This document shows, piece by piece, positions 1 to 5,586 of a stretch of DNA of 44,440 nt; position 1 is the stretch's first letter; the number at the start of each line of letters is the position of its first letter. A program made the translations under genes and the position numbers. A model generated the notes under the pieces. The model was given only the letters and a program-made list of their open reading frames with translations, was not told the origin of the DNA and made no database searches. This DNA comes from Capnocytophaga leadbetteri. GTDB lineage: Bacteria; Bacteroidota; Bacteroidia; Flavobacteriales; Flavobacteriaceae. Where the stretch lies: positions 1 through 44,440 of the forward strand of contig NZ_QBKG01000016.1 of the NCBI RefSeq assembly GCF_003054025.1, written 5' to 3'.

Positions 1-9
1 AAGTACCTG

Positions 10-105
10 CTTCATTACAGGTTCCTGCTTGCTGATGCTTGGTTCTTTTGCCCTTGGTTGGTGATGCTTGTTGCTACTTGCTTCATTACAGGTTCGTGCT
101 TGCTG
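10..105 (+). repeat. 25-bp direct repeat pair, period 71
   Basis: CTTCATTACAGGTTC followed by (C/G)TGCTTGCTG occurs at 10-34 and again at 81-105 with one mismatch. Related words (CTTGCTGATGCTTG, CTTCCTTACAGGT, GGTTCGTG) recur near 6888-7090 at the other end of the element, so these may be end-specific recognition sequences. Confidence 0.6.
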
Positions 106-521
106 GTGTGGTACTGATACCCTACGAACGAACCCGTATCGAAGTGCTTACTGGTGCTTGGTTGCGGTTTTTTGGTTTTTGGGTATCAATATTACTGTAA
201 GTTATTATGCAAAACGCTGTATAATGCTTATTTTCAATAATTTATAAAACGTTTTATTTTTTGGGTATCAAAATAGTATCAAAAAACCGCTTTTTTGCCA
301 AAAAAATACATTTTTGCACCCCTACCAAAATGAAAAATATACAGCTGGTTTAAATACAAAAATGAAAGCCCAATTTTAGGGACTTTCATTTTTAACTCTC
401 TGAATAAAACCAAAATTAAACTATTTTTAAAATAAATATAAGCGTTGCGGTTTATTCTTATGCTGCTTTTTGTTTGCTGATTACGTTATACAAGTACTTA
501 ACGCCCGTTTTTTGCTTTCTG

Positions 522-552
522 AATTACGGTATAATTACGGTAAATTACGGTA
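522..552 (+). repeat. Three AATTACGGTA iterons
   Basis: AATTACGGTA is repeated exactly at 522-531, 533-542 and 543-552 (spacing 11 and 10 bp, about one helical turn), with a degenerate copy near 480. Helically phased short direct repeats are the usual layout for binding sites of a replication or partition protein. The binding protein is unknown; the element's own Rep or HTH proteins are candidates. Confidence 0.6.
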
Positions 553-668
553 TTTTGTTTTTGAGGTACGGGGCTAAATGTTTCAAAAACTCCTTAAAAT
601 ACAGGGCTTTTAGCGGTTTTTTGGTTGCTGGTGTATAAGTATATGTTTTTTCTAAAAAACACACGAAA

Positions 669-700
669 AAGCGGCACAAGTTAAAAAACTTATACCGCTT
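669..700. terminator. Hairpin, possible terminator
   Basis: AAGCGG (669-674) pairs with CCGCTT (695-700) and an inner AAGTT/AACTT stem extends it across two mismatches; a run of T follows on the + strand. No gene ends here within the window, so it may belong to an origin region or to a lost gene. Confidence 0.4.
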
Positions 701-847
701 TTTGGGGCTTTCGCTTTGCGTGGAAAAATATATCGATGTAGGAATTTTTTTTGCAAAAGCGGGGGGAGATTGCACGCCCCCCGCTTATAAAGATATAACT
801 TTATTAATTATTGACGCTGCAAAGATACGCTTTTTATTTGTTTTAAT

Positions 848-933
848 GGTAATTAATAGCATAAAAAACGGGCAAAAAGTCAATTCTGATGCATTTAACG
901 GTAGTTATTAGTCAATTTTTCGGTAATTAATAG
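848..933 (+). repeat. GGTAATTAATAG-type direct repeats
   Basis: GGTAATTAATAG is found exactly at 848-859 and 922-933, with a variant GGTAGTTATTAG starting at 900. A TTAGTCAAT word at 908-916 resembles the 10-bp iterons in front of the Arm-domain gene at 6471-6500. The function is inferred to be protein binding in an origin or control region. Confidence 0.5.
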
Positions 934-971
934 GACATTATTTGCATATTTTTGTATCATTTACGACATTT

Positions 972-997
972 TGACAGGTATATTTTAAAACCTGTCA
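972..997. other. Palindrome TGACAGGT/ACCTGTCA
   Basis: TGACAGGT (972-979) and ACCTGTCA (990-997) form an 8-bp perfect stem with a 10-nt AT-rich loop. The words TGTCA and TGACTGTCAG follow at once (to 1023). The core TGTCA/TGACA reappears in the hairpin at 2328-2342. It may be an operator or part of a replication origin. Confidence 0.5.
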
Positions 998-1102
998 TTT
1001 TGTCATATCTTTTTGACTGTCAGAATAATAGAATTAAAATAAGCCCGTTTTTAACTTTGTTTTTATCCTTTTGGTGTATATATACCCCCTAACACGAAAA
1101 AG

Positions 1103-1145
1103 CGCAAAAAAACGCCCTTTGTTTATACTTTTGGGCGTTTTTGCG
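1103..1145 (-). terminator. Terminator after the 1158-1484 gene
   Basis: The arms CGCAAAAAAACGCCC (1103-1117) and GGGCGTTTTTGCG (1133-1145) form a long GC-based hairpin. It sits directly downstream of the leftward gene pair ending at 1158, so it probably ends that transcript. Confidence 0.65.
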
Positions 1146-1157
1146 TTGTGGTGCTTT

Positions 1158-1484
1158 TTAGCTTTGCGCTTCATTTATACTGTTATCATTGCTGCTATTA
1201 CGTTTTTCCTTTTTGGGTGTAGGCATATGGTTTATTTTAGGTTCTGAATTATATTTTTGCGCCTTTTCCTTTGCTTGTATTACTGCTTCTATACGTTCCT
1301 CGCTGGTGTTATAAAGGGGCTCAATAATACTGTAAATTTGTGCCTCTACTGTAACCCTTTGTGCTTCGTACATTTCTAAATTTTGGCGTGCTTCTAATAT
1401 CTCAAAATCTAAAGCATTTACCCTTTTGCCCAAACGTTGTGCTTCGTTGGTTCGTTTGTCTAAAAAATTAATCCAATGTTTCAT
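1158..1484 (-). CDS. Hypothetical coiled-coil protein, 108 aa
   Basis: I do not recognise a family. The protein is hydrophilic. Residues about 8-60 have a heptad-like pattern of Leu/Ile/Val with many Glu, Lys and Arg, suggesting a coiled coil, and the last 30 residues are polar and probably disordered (PTPKKEKRNSSNDN). There is no signal peptide or membrane segment. It begins with ATG 12 nt downstream of the 263-aa gene and is followed by a strong terminator, so the two are probably cotranscribed. A small coiled-coil accessory protein working with the basic protein upstream is possible, but this rests only on position. Confidence 0.6.
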   Translation of the reverse strand: MKHWINFLDKRTNEAQRLGKRVNALDFEILEARQNLEMYEAQRVTVEAQIYSIIEPLYNTSEERIEAVIQAKEKAQKYNSEPKINHMPTPKKEKRNSSNDNSINEAQS

Positions 1485-1496
1485 ACTAAAAAATAT

Positions 1497-2288
1497 TTAT
1501 TTGTTATTAGTTTCGTTACTTAGTTCCTCAATGCGTTTATATAGTTCCTTTGTGTGCTGTATATAGTCTTTGTACATTTTGCTGTATATCTCTCTTTTGC
1601 TGGGCTTTCTTAGTGGTATGTGTTTATTTATCCCGTGCTTCTTATAATAGGCGTTTAGCTTCCTAATAGTGTCCCGCTTGGTTGGAGGTTTTGGCGGTTT
1701 AATGTATGTTTGTACCTGTAATTTACCTGCTTCAAAATCCTGCTTTATTTCCTCTACAAGCAAACGGAGGTATTTATTTATTAGCTTATTACCTTTGTGC
1801 CCGCTGTTTAAATACCGCTTTCCTGCTTCTACTTTGCTGATAAAAGGTAATGTATAAATATATGCTTCAAAGGTTGGCTTTTCTTTTTCTGATACTACAC
1901 GCTCTATAAATTTGCGCTTCCTTACTATATCGCTTAAATGCATTCTAAAATCTATCTTTGTGATGCTGAACTTTGTTGGAATGCCAAAATACAAGCTAAT
2001 ACAGAAAATTAAATCTTTTTTTGCTGGTGGAGGTATTTGCGGTGTGTTTTTCCTTATGTTTGCACTTCTTAGTATCTTATGCAAAGTTGTTTTACTTATC
2101 CCATACTTTGGTTTTATATATTCGTTAAGGGCTTTCCCTATTGTTATTCCCTTGTACTCCCTTATAAGCTGTTTATAATACTTTAAAATTTCCTTATTAC
2201 GTTGCTGGGTACGGGTGTTTTTTTGGGTGCTTTTGCGGGTGTTTTTTTGACTAATTTTTAGTCTAATTTTTTTTGCCTTTCTTGTCAT
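1497..2288 (-). CDS. Hypothetical basic protein with HTH-like region, 263 aa
   Basis: This is a Lys/Arg-rich protein of 263 aa. The N-terminal 30 residues are extremely basic. Residues about 45-80 (GITIGKALNEYIKPKYGISK then TTLHKILRSA) read like a helix-turn-helix. The C-terminal third is again Lys/Arg/Tyr rich and helical. These features suggest a DNA-binding protein, but I cannot assign a family. It could be a mobilisation accessory or regulator of the element, since it lies between the rep region and the left repeat cluster. The ATG start at 2288 lies just inside the CTGTCA hairpin at 2328-2342, which could be an operator for the gene. Confidence 0.6.
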   Translation of the reverse strand: MTRKAKKIRLKISQKNTRKSTQKNTRTQQRNKEILKYYKQLIREYKGITIGKALNEYIKPKYGISKTTLHKILRSANIRKNTPQIPPPAKKDLIFCISLYFGIPTKFSITKIDFRMHLSDIVRKRKFIERVVSEKEKPTFEAYIYTLPFISKVEAGKRYLNSGHKGNKLINKYLRLLVEEIKQDFEAGKLQVQTYIKPPKPPTKRDTIRKLNAYYKKHGINKHIPLRKPSKREIYSKMYKDYIQHTKELYKRIEELSNETNNK

Positions 2289-2327
2289 AATGTAATTTAT
2301 TGATTATTAGATATTTATATTATAATG

Positions 2328-2342
2328 CTGTCATTCTGACAG
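2328..2342. other. Perfect hairpin CTGTCA-TTC-TGACAG
   Basis: A 6-bp perfect inverted repeat with a 3-nt loop lies 40 bp upstream of the leftward gene at 2288. It shares the TGTCA/TGACA core with the palindrome at 972-997. It is a candidate operator, or a nick-site hairpin for the rolling-circle type Rep encoded nearby. Confidence 0.5.
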
Positions 2343-2367
2343 TGGACGACAAGCTGCCTAACTTTAA

Positions 2368-2393
2368 AAAAGGCGGTATTTAATGCGCCTTTT
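2368..2393 (-). terminator. Terminator downstream of rep and its duplicated tail
   Basis: AAAAGGCG (2368-2375) and CGCCTTTT (2386-2393) form a stem. Read leftward it is followed by a run of T, which is the classic intrinsic form. It closes the rep transcription unit, whose frame ends at 2468. Confidence 0.65.
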
Positions 2394-2403
2394 GCTGTAG
2401 TTT

Positions 2404-2423
2404 GCGTGTCAAAATTAGTCATT
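2404..2423 (+). repeat. Second copy of the 10-bp iterons
   Basis: GCGTGTCAAA (2404-2413) followed directly by ATTAGTCATT (2414-2423) matches, in the other order, the units ATTAGTCAAA and ACGTGTCAAA at 6471-6500. The period is 10 bp in both places. This looks like a second binding site for the same element protein. Confidence 0.55.
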
Positions 2424-2467
2424 CTTTTAAAAATGATTTTATAACTAATTGATTTACTTAATATTAC

Positions 2468-2725
2468 TTACTTTGCCCACTGGGCATTTTCTATAAGTTT
2501 ATAATCATTATAAAATTCTTTTGAAAACCAATCTCTAATAAACTCCCTACGTGTTCTGTACTCTCTTGGCGTTAAATCCTGTTCTTTTATCATTTGCATA
2601 GCTTTTTTAGTGCCTAATATTAGGATAACGCCTGCAAGTTCTTTTTTTATCATTGAACTTTTACCTTTGCCAATGTATTTTACTTTTAGGTGTGGCGGTA
2701 ATACCTGCATTTGTAACATTTTCAT
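2468..2725 (-). pseudogene. Duplicated C-terminal piece of the rep gene, out of frame
   Basis: This 85-codon frame translates from about residue 15 into a near copy of Rep residues about 229-291: about 53 of 63 positions agree, including the identical segment EYRTRREFIRDWFSKE. It starts at an ATG inside the last codons of rep and overlaps that gene by 65 bp in another frame. The DNA repeat period is 256 bp, not a multiple of three, which explains the frame change. It may be a dead duplication, an independently translated C-terminal module, or the second part of a frameshifted Rep. The divergence between the copies shows the event is not very recent. Confidence 0.6.
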
Positions 2726-2946
2726 TTCTTATATTATTTTCTTCTTTTGTTAGTTTATATTCTTTGTATAATTCTTTTGAAAACCAATCTCTAATGAACT
2801 CCCTACGTGTTCTGTATTCTTTTGGCGTTAAATCTTGCTCTTTTATCATTTGCATTGCTTTTTCAGTGCCTAATGTTATGATAACGCCTGCAAGTTCTTT
2901 TTTTATGGTTGAGCTCTTGCCCGTGCCTATATATTCTACTTTTGGG
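2496..2946. repeat. 256-bp tandem duplication in rep
   Basis: Positions 2496-2690 align without gaps to 2752-2946 at a constant offset of 256 bp. Shared words include ATTCTTTTGAAAACCAATCT and AACGCCTGCAAGTTCTTTTT. The right-hand copy is in the rep reading frame and the left-hand copy is in the 85-codon frame. Confidence 0.85.
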
Positions 2947-3617
2947 GCTGGTTGTAGTTCTTGTATTTCCTTATAAAAATCCTCTTCTAAACGCTTTAAA
3001 TTTTCGTTGGTGATAAACTCCTGTAACGGTATATCCTGCCTTTTATAAATAGTTTCGTATCGTGTTAAGTTCTTAACGCCTGTTAGTGTTTGGCGCTTTT
3101 CTTTTAGTTCGTGTAGTTTGTCGTACATACGAAAAATACGCTTTTTGTCTTTGTCTGTTTCAGTTGTTTTTAAACTTTCTTTTTTAAAACGCGGGTGAAA
3201 ATATAGCTTTTTACCATTGAGCGTTTGAAAGCGTTCTAAAATCTTATGTGTAGGCTCTTCTGTTTCGTGGTTTATACCTATCTCAAAATAATATACTTGT
3301 AATTCTATTCCTTTAAGCCCGTAATACTCCAATATTTTTGTAATGCTTTGTTGTGCCTGCTGCATCGTGATATTGTTGTAATTAGTTAGTTTGCCTGTTG
3401 CTTCAAAATTAAAAAATTTATGTACTGACCCTGATACAGTTAATGCCCCCCTTGTGTCTATCTGAATGAAAAAACCGCCGTTAAAATTCTTTGTATCGCC
3501 GTTATCATAGTAAATAGCCCCGTTTTTAGTATTTTTCTTTAGCCTTGATTTTGAGGCTATTTGCTTTAATTCTTTATCAGTAATGTTTTTTTTCTTTAAA
3601 GTTATTTTGTCAATCAT
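2661..3617 (-). CDS. rep: Replication initiator, filamentous-phage/plasmid gpII-like family
   Basis: The 318-aa protein probably starts replication of the element. It resembles the phage/plasmid replication protein II/X group: residues about 50-75 contain an FFIQIDTRGALTVSG / SVHKFFNFEA stretch, like the 'SGNPAKFLQG' region of filamentous-phage gpII proteins, and about residue 166 has FRMYDKLHELKEKRQ, like their 'YnKxxEL' motif. The C-terminal 100 residues are basic and helical. The family nicks one strand for rolling-circle replication; I cannot assign the nicking Tyr with certainty. The last 20 codons read into a 256-bp tandem duplicate in the wrong frame, giving the odd tail TPKSKIHWQR, so the natural C-terminus may have been replaced. 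The terminator for this unit is at 2368-2393. Confidence 0.65.
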   Translation of the reverse strand: MIDKITLKKKNITDKELKQIASKSRLKKNTKNGAIYYDNGDTKNFNGGFFIQIDTRGALTVSGSVHKFFNFEATGKLTNYNNITMQQAQQSITKILEYYGLKGIELQVYYFEIGINHETEEPTHKILERFQTLNGKKLYFHPRFKKESLKTTETDKDKKRIFRMYDKLHELKEKRQTLTGVKNLTRYETIYKRQDIPLQEFITNENLKRLEEDFYKEIQELQPAPKVEYIGTGKSSTIKKELAGVIITLGTEKAMQMIKEQDLTPKEYRTRREFIRDWFSKELYKEYKLTKEENNIRNENVTNAGITATPKSKIHWQR

Positions 3618-3645
3618 TTTTTTTGTTATACTTTTGCAAAAACAT

Positions 3646-3656
3646 TTAGGGGGTAT
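3646..3656 (-). other. ATACCCCCTAA word upstream of rep
   Basis: The 11-mer ATACCCCCTAA occurs on the minus strand here, 30 bp before the rep start, and on the + strand at 1082-1092 at the other side of the rep block. An inverted pair of an exact 11-mer near rep is compatible with an origin nick or binding site, but it could be chance. Confidence 0.3.
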
Positions 3657-3674
3657 TCCTCCAATTATGTTTTA

Positions 3675-3748
3675 ATTATTTTAGCAAGAAGCCCCCACCT
3701 AATTAGGTGGGGGCTTCACCTTTTTTATTATTTTAGCAAGAAGCCCCC
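3675..3748. other. Three-armed palindrome upstream of rep: terminator and candidate origin
   Basis: A 22-bp direct repeat ending in GAAGCCCCC occurs at 3675-3696 and 3727-3748. Between them lies the inverted arm GGGGGCTTC (3709-3717). Arms one and two form a perfect 28-bp palindrome (3689-3716) and arms two and three can form the competing hairpin. The right copy includes the last codons of the HTH gene. The site probably ends the leftward small-gene operon; read rightward the 3689-3716 stem is followed by TTTTTT. Competing hairpins just upstream of a rolling-circle type rep also fit a replication origin. Confidence 0.55.
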
Positions 3749-4053
3749 GTTTTTGGAATGTAGTATTTTGAACTACCTATTTTTTCATTATTTTCTATAT
3801 ATTGTTCTATTTCGGAGCGTTTAAATAGAACTTTTTTGCCTTTGCCGTCTGGCTGTATCTTTTTGATAAAGCCGTCTCTTACTAAGTCTTCTAACTTGTT
3901 ACGGCTACATTTTAACAGCATTTGCACCTCTTTATGTGTTAGCATTTCCTGCCCTCTACGTGCCCGCAAATCCTTAATCATTACTTCTAATTTATCCATT
4001 TTTTTAAGGATATGCTCTAAGGTCTGATTTTGTACAATTGATATATTTTCCAT
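3733..4053 (-). CDS. HTH (excisionase/MerR-like) DNA-binding protein, about 106 aa
   Basis: The protein resembles the small helix-turn-helix proteins common in Bacteroidota mobile elements (HTH_17/excisionase type). The N-terminal 30 residues form an amphipathic helix with LEHILKKMDKLEVMIKDL. Residues about 40-90 read EMLTHKEVQMLLKCSRNKLE, then DLVRDGFIKKIQPDGKGKKV with LFKRSEIEQYI: the helix-turn-helix plus beta-wing arrangement. I take the ATG at 4053; a GTG two codons earlier is also open. It is the last gene of a leftward operon and its stop codon sits in a repeat arm. It could control excision, copy number or rep expression. Confidence 0.65.
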   Translation of the reverse strand: MENISIVQNQTLEHILKKMDKLEVMIKDLRARRGQEMLTHKEVQMLLKCSRNKLEDLVRDGFIKKIQPDGKGKKVLFKRSEIEQYIENNEKIGSSKYYIPKTGASC

Positions 4054-4074
4054 TTTCACTAAGGTTTTAAGGTT

Positions 4075-4281
4075 TTATGCCTTTCCTACTTTGTTTATAT
4101 ACAAATGTGGCTCTTTTTCCTCCTGCCCTATGATTGTAAGAACGTGGTTTAAAAACGTTTCTAACTCATAGATTTTTAACGCTAAAATTTGCTGCGTTAC
4201 TTCCTCTGTTTTTTGGCTTTCCTTTACCATTGTAGGTATAAGTGAAAGCATTTTTTTTACTGCTTGTTTCTCTACATTCAT
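4075..4281 (-). CDS. Hypothetical small protein, 68 aa
   Basis: A short, mainly helical, soluble protein with no recognised family. It starts at ATG 35 nt after the preceding gene and ends about 20 nt before the HTH gene, fitting a compact leftward operon. Leu/Ile spacing across residues 10-50 (QQILALKIYELETFLNHVLT) suggests an amphipathic helix or dimerisation. No catalytic motif, signal peptide or membrane segment is visible. Confidence 0.5.
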   Translation of the reverse strand: MNVEKQAVKKMLSLIPTMVKESQKTEEVTQQILALKIYELETFLNHVLTIIGQEEKEPHLYINKVGKA

Positions 4282-4316
4282 TTTAAACGTGTTTTAAAAG
4301 GTTTTTAAATTCTGTT

Positions 4317-4622
4317 TTATTTGTGTGCTGGTTCGTGGTTTAAAGCGTTATGTGTATGGCTTCTGATTAGGTTTAATGCTTCGGTTTCGTCGTGGATAAT
4401 TAGCTGTTCGGCTAATCTCAAAACGTTGTACACGTCCCACGTGTTGCAGTCTATTTCGTTTTTATTACCTATCTCAAACAAAGCTGACATACATAATTTT
4501 AATAGTGATTTTGCCGTCTCTGAAAGTTCTGTGTAATCACTAAATGTTACCCGTGCTTCGCCTTTTTTGTTTAGCGTTACCATTGGTTCTTGGAGGTTTT
4601 CCAAATTTAATTCGTTGTACAT
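4317..4622 (-). CDS. Hypothetical protein, paralogue of the next gene upstream, 101 aa
   Basis: I do not recognise a named family. Residues about 22-88 align without gaps to the neighbouring protein (4635-4931): both share GE..V.F..Y..L near the start of the match, K..L...C...L..I in the middle and DxYNxxxLAxxLI near the end. I estimate about 30 percent identity. The core is alpha-helical and acidic with no membrane segment. The gene starts 12 nt after its paralogue, so the pair arose by tandem duplication inside the operon. Small acidic proteins of this type in mobile elements are sometimes anti-host or regulatory factors, but nothing here proves that. Confidence 0.55.
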   Translation of the reverse strand: MYNELNLENLQEPMVTLNKKGEARVTFSDYTELSETAKSLLKLCMSALFEIGNKNEIDCNTWDVYNVLRLAEQLIIHDETEALNLIRSHTHNALNHEPAHK

Positions 4623-4634
4623 ACTTCTTTGTTT

Positions 4635-4931
4635 TTAGTTTATTGCTTTGCCAAATTTAATTTTTTCTAATACTTCAAAATCACCATAAGGTATTAACTT
4701 ATCCGCAAGGTCAATAAGGTTGTATAAATCTATGTAGTTACTTTCGTTGCTGGAGTTACTCTCAATTGCTAATAAAGTATCTTTGCAAGCGTTTAATATT
4801 GCTTTGACACTGCAAAATAAATCCATATAACCTGTGAATTTTACAGGGCGTTCACCCTCTTGGGTAAATGCTTTTAACCATTCCTCTTTAAACTCTTTTA
4901 GCTGGTTTTTGTCTTGTTCGTTTGCTTGCAT
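4635..4931 (-). CDS. Hypothetical protein, paralogue of the next gene downstream, 98 aa
   Basis: This is the upstream member of a tandem pair (see 4317-4622). It has a longer charged N-terminus (NQLKEFKEEWLKAFTQEGER) and the same core ending IDLYNLIDLADKLIPYGDFE. It is soluble, acidic and helical. Its ATG start lies 3 nt after the stop of the tiny membrane-like frame at 4935-5057, which supports translation of both as parts of one transcript from the promoter at 5495-5524. Confidence 0.55.
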   Translation of the reverse strand: MQANEQDKNQLKEFKEEWLKAFTQEGERPVKFTGYMDLFCSVKAILNACKDTLLAIESNSSNESNYIDLYNLIDLADKLIPYGDFEVLEKIKFGKAIN

Positions 4932-4934
4932 ACT

Positions 4935-5057
4935 CTAATTTTTTAGTTTAACGATTTGTAACACTACCAAACCAAAAATAATTAGCTGGTACTTAATTTT
5001 TTGCACATTGCAAAAGCTGTCTAACACGATGGTTTTCTTTAAAAAAAATCTTTGCAT
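4935..5057 (-). CDS. Possible 40-aa single-span membrane peptide
   Basis: A 40-codon frame begins with ATG at 5057 (MQRFFLKKTIVL) and ends with TAG at 4935. Residues about 23-37 (YQLIIFGLVVLQIVK) are hydrophobic enough for one membrane helix, flanked by Lys. It fills the gap in the operon tightly, 12 nt after the 64-aa gene and 3 nt before the 98-aa gene. No family is recognised. If real it could be a toxin-like or regulatory small membrane peptide. Confidence 0.4.
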   Translation of the reverse strand: MQRFFLKKTIVLDSFCNVQKIKYQLIIFGLVVLQIVKLKN

Positions 5058-5069
5058 ATTGTTTTAAAT

Positions 5070-5264
5070 TTATTGGTTTAACATTATCATACCTGCACGA
5101 ACTGAAAAACGTTGCCCGCTTTTGTTTTCTACAATATAAACAGGCTTATGCTCTTCGCTGATTATCTTCAAAGGCTCACCTTTGCGGGCTTTTAAATCTT
5201 TGCGCAAATGCCCGTATATATCCTTTTTGGCTATGGCAGTGCCTGTAACTTGTAGCGTGCTCAT
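5070..5264 (-). CDS. Hypothetical 64-aa protein, coupled to the HTH gene
   Basis: A small basic protein whose alternation of charged and hydrophobic residues (PLKIISEEHKPVYIVENKSG then QRFSVRAGMIM) suggests a small beta-barrel, such as an SH3-like fold; that is inference. Its ATG overlaps the TGA stop of the upstream HTH gene in an ATGA junction, implying translational coupling. It could be the partner of that regulator. No catalytic residues are evident. Confidence 0.55.
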   Translation of the reverse strand: MSTLQVTGTAIAKKDIYGHLRKDLKARKGEPLKIISEEHKPVYIVENKSGQRFSVRAGMIMLNQ

Positions 5265-5461
5265 TGTAATAACTCTTTAATGCGTTCTGTAGCTTGTTTT
5301 TGGCGTTCGTGGTACGAACTTAATAACTTTTCAATAGCTTCTAATACTAAGGTTTCTTTTTGCTTGTCACTACCTTTGCCTTTTGCATAATATCGCACAG
5401 CGTTATAACTTATATTTGTAGCTTTAGCGACTTCTTTAAATAATCCTTTTGGGTACTTCAT
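5261..5461 (-). CDS. HTH DNA-binding protein heading the small-gene operon, 66 aa
   Basis: Residues about 6-30 (GLFKEVAKATNISYNAVRYY) form a helix-turn-helix that resembles the recognition region of LacI/Cro-type regulators, followed by a long charged helix (YHERQKQATERIKELLQ) fit for dimerisation. It is the first gene after the promoter at 5495-5524 and overlaps the next gene by 4 nt. It probably controls its own operon, although I see no clear operator palindrome at the promoter. Confidence 0.6.
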   Translation of the reverse strand: MKYPKGLFKEVAKATNISYNAVRYYAKGKGSDKQKETLVLEAIEKLLSSYHERQKQATERIKELLQ

Positions 5462-5494
5462 ATTTGTCGTTTAATTATTGTTATTTTGTCGATG

Positions 5495-5524
5495 CAAAAC
5501 TACAAAAATATTTTTTACAAACAA
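5495..5524 (-). promoter_or_regulatory. Promoter of the small-gene operon
   Basis: Read leftward: TTG (-33 element, complement of 5522-5524), 19 nt, then TAGTTTTG (-7 element, complement of 5495-5502), matching the Bacteroidota TTTG / TAnnTTTG pattern. The first start codon follows about 34 nt downstream of the -7 element. Confidence 0.65.
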
Positions 5525-5541
5525 CAAAAAAGCGCAAAAAA

Positions 5542-5566
5542 AAAGACTTAAATTTATTAAGTCTTT
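5542..5566 (-). terminator. Terminator after the Arm-domain gene
   Basis: AAAGACTTAA (5542-5551) and TTAAGTCTTT (5557-5566) form a 10-bp perfect stem with a 5-nt loop. Read leftward it runs into nine T residues. It ends transcription of the gene at 5587-6432 and insulates the operon promoter at 5495. Confidence 0.8.
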
Positions 5567-5586
5567 GATTTTCAGAAAAATATTTT

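Larger units (their letters stand above)
1..1157. other. Non-coding, repeat-rich left end of the element
   Basis: I see no credible gene here. Short open frames exist on both strands but they have low-complexity translations and cross hairpins. The stretch holds a 25-bp direct repeat (10-34 and 81-105), several GGTATCA words, three AATTACGGTA iterons, three GGTAATTAATAG-like words, a TGACAGGT palindrome and two hairpins. Such a density of short repeats is typical of plasmid or mobile-element origin and regulatory regions; that role is inferred. Confidence 0.6.

Noticed and set aside
545-911. Short frames on both strands in the left repeat region
   Set aside because: They overlap each other and the hairpin at 669-700, and their translations are low-complexity with no conserved pattern.
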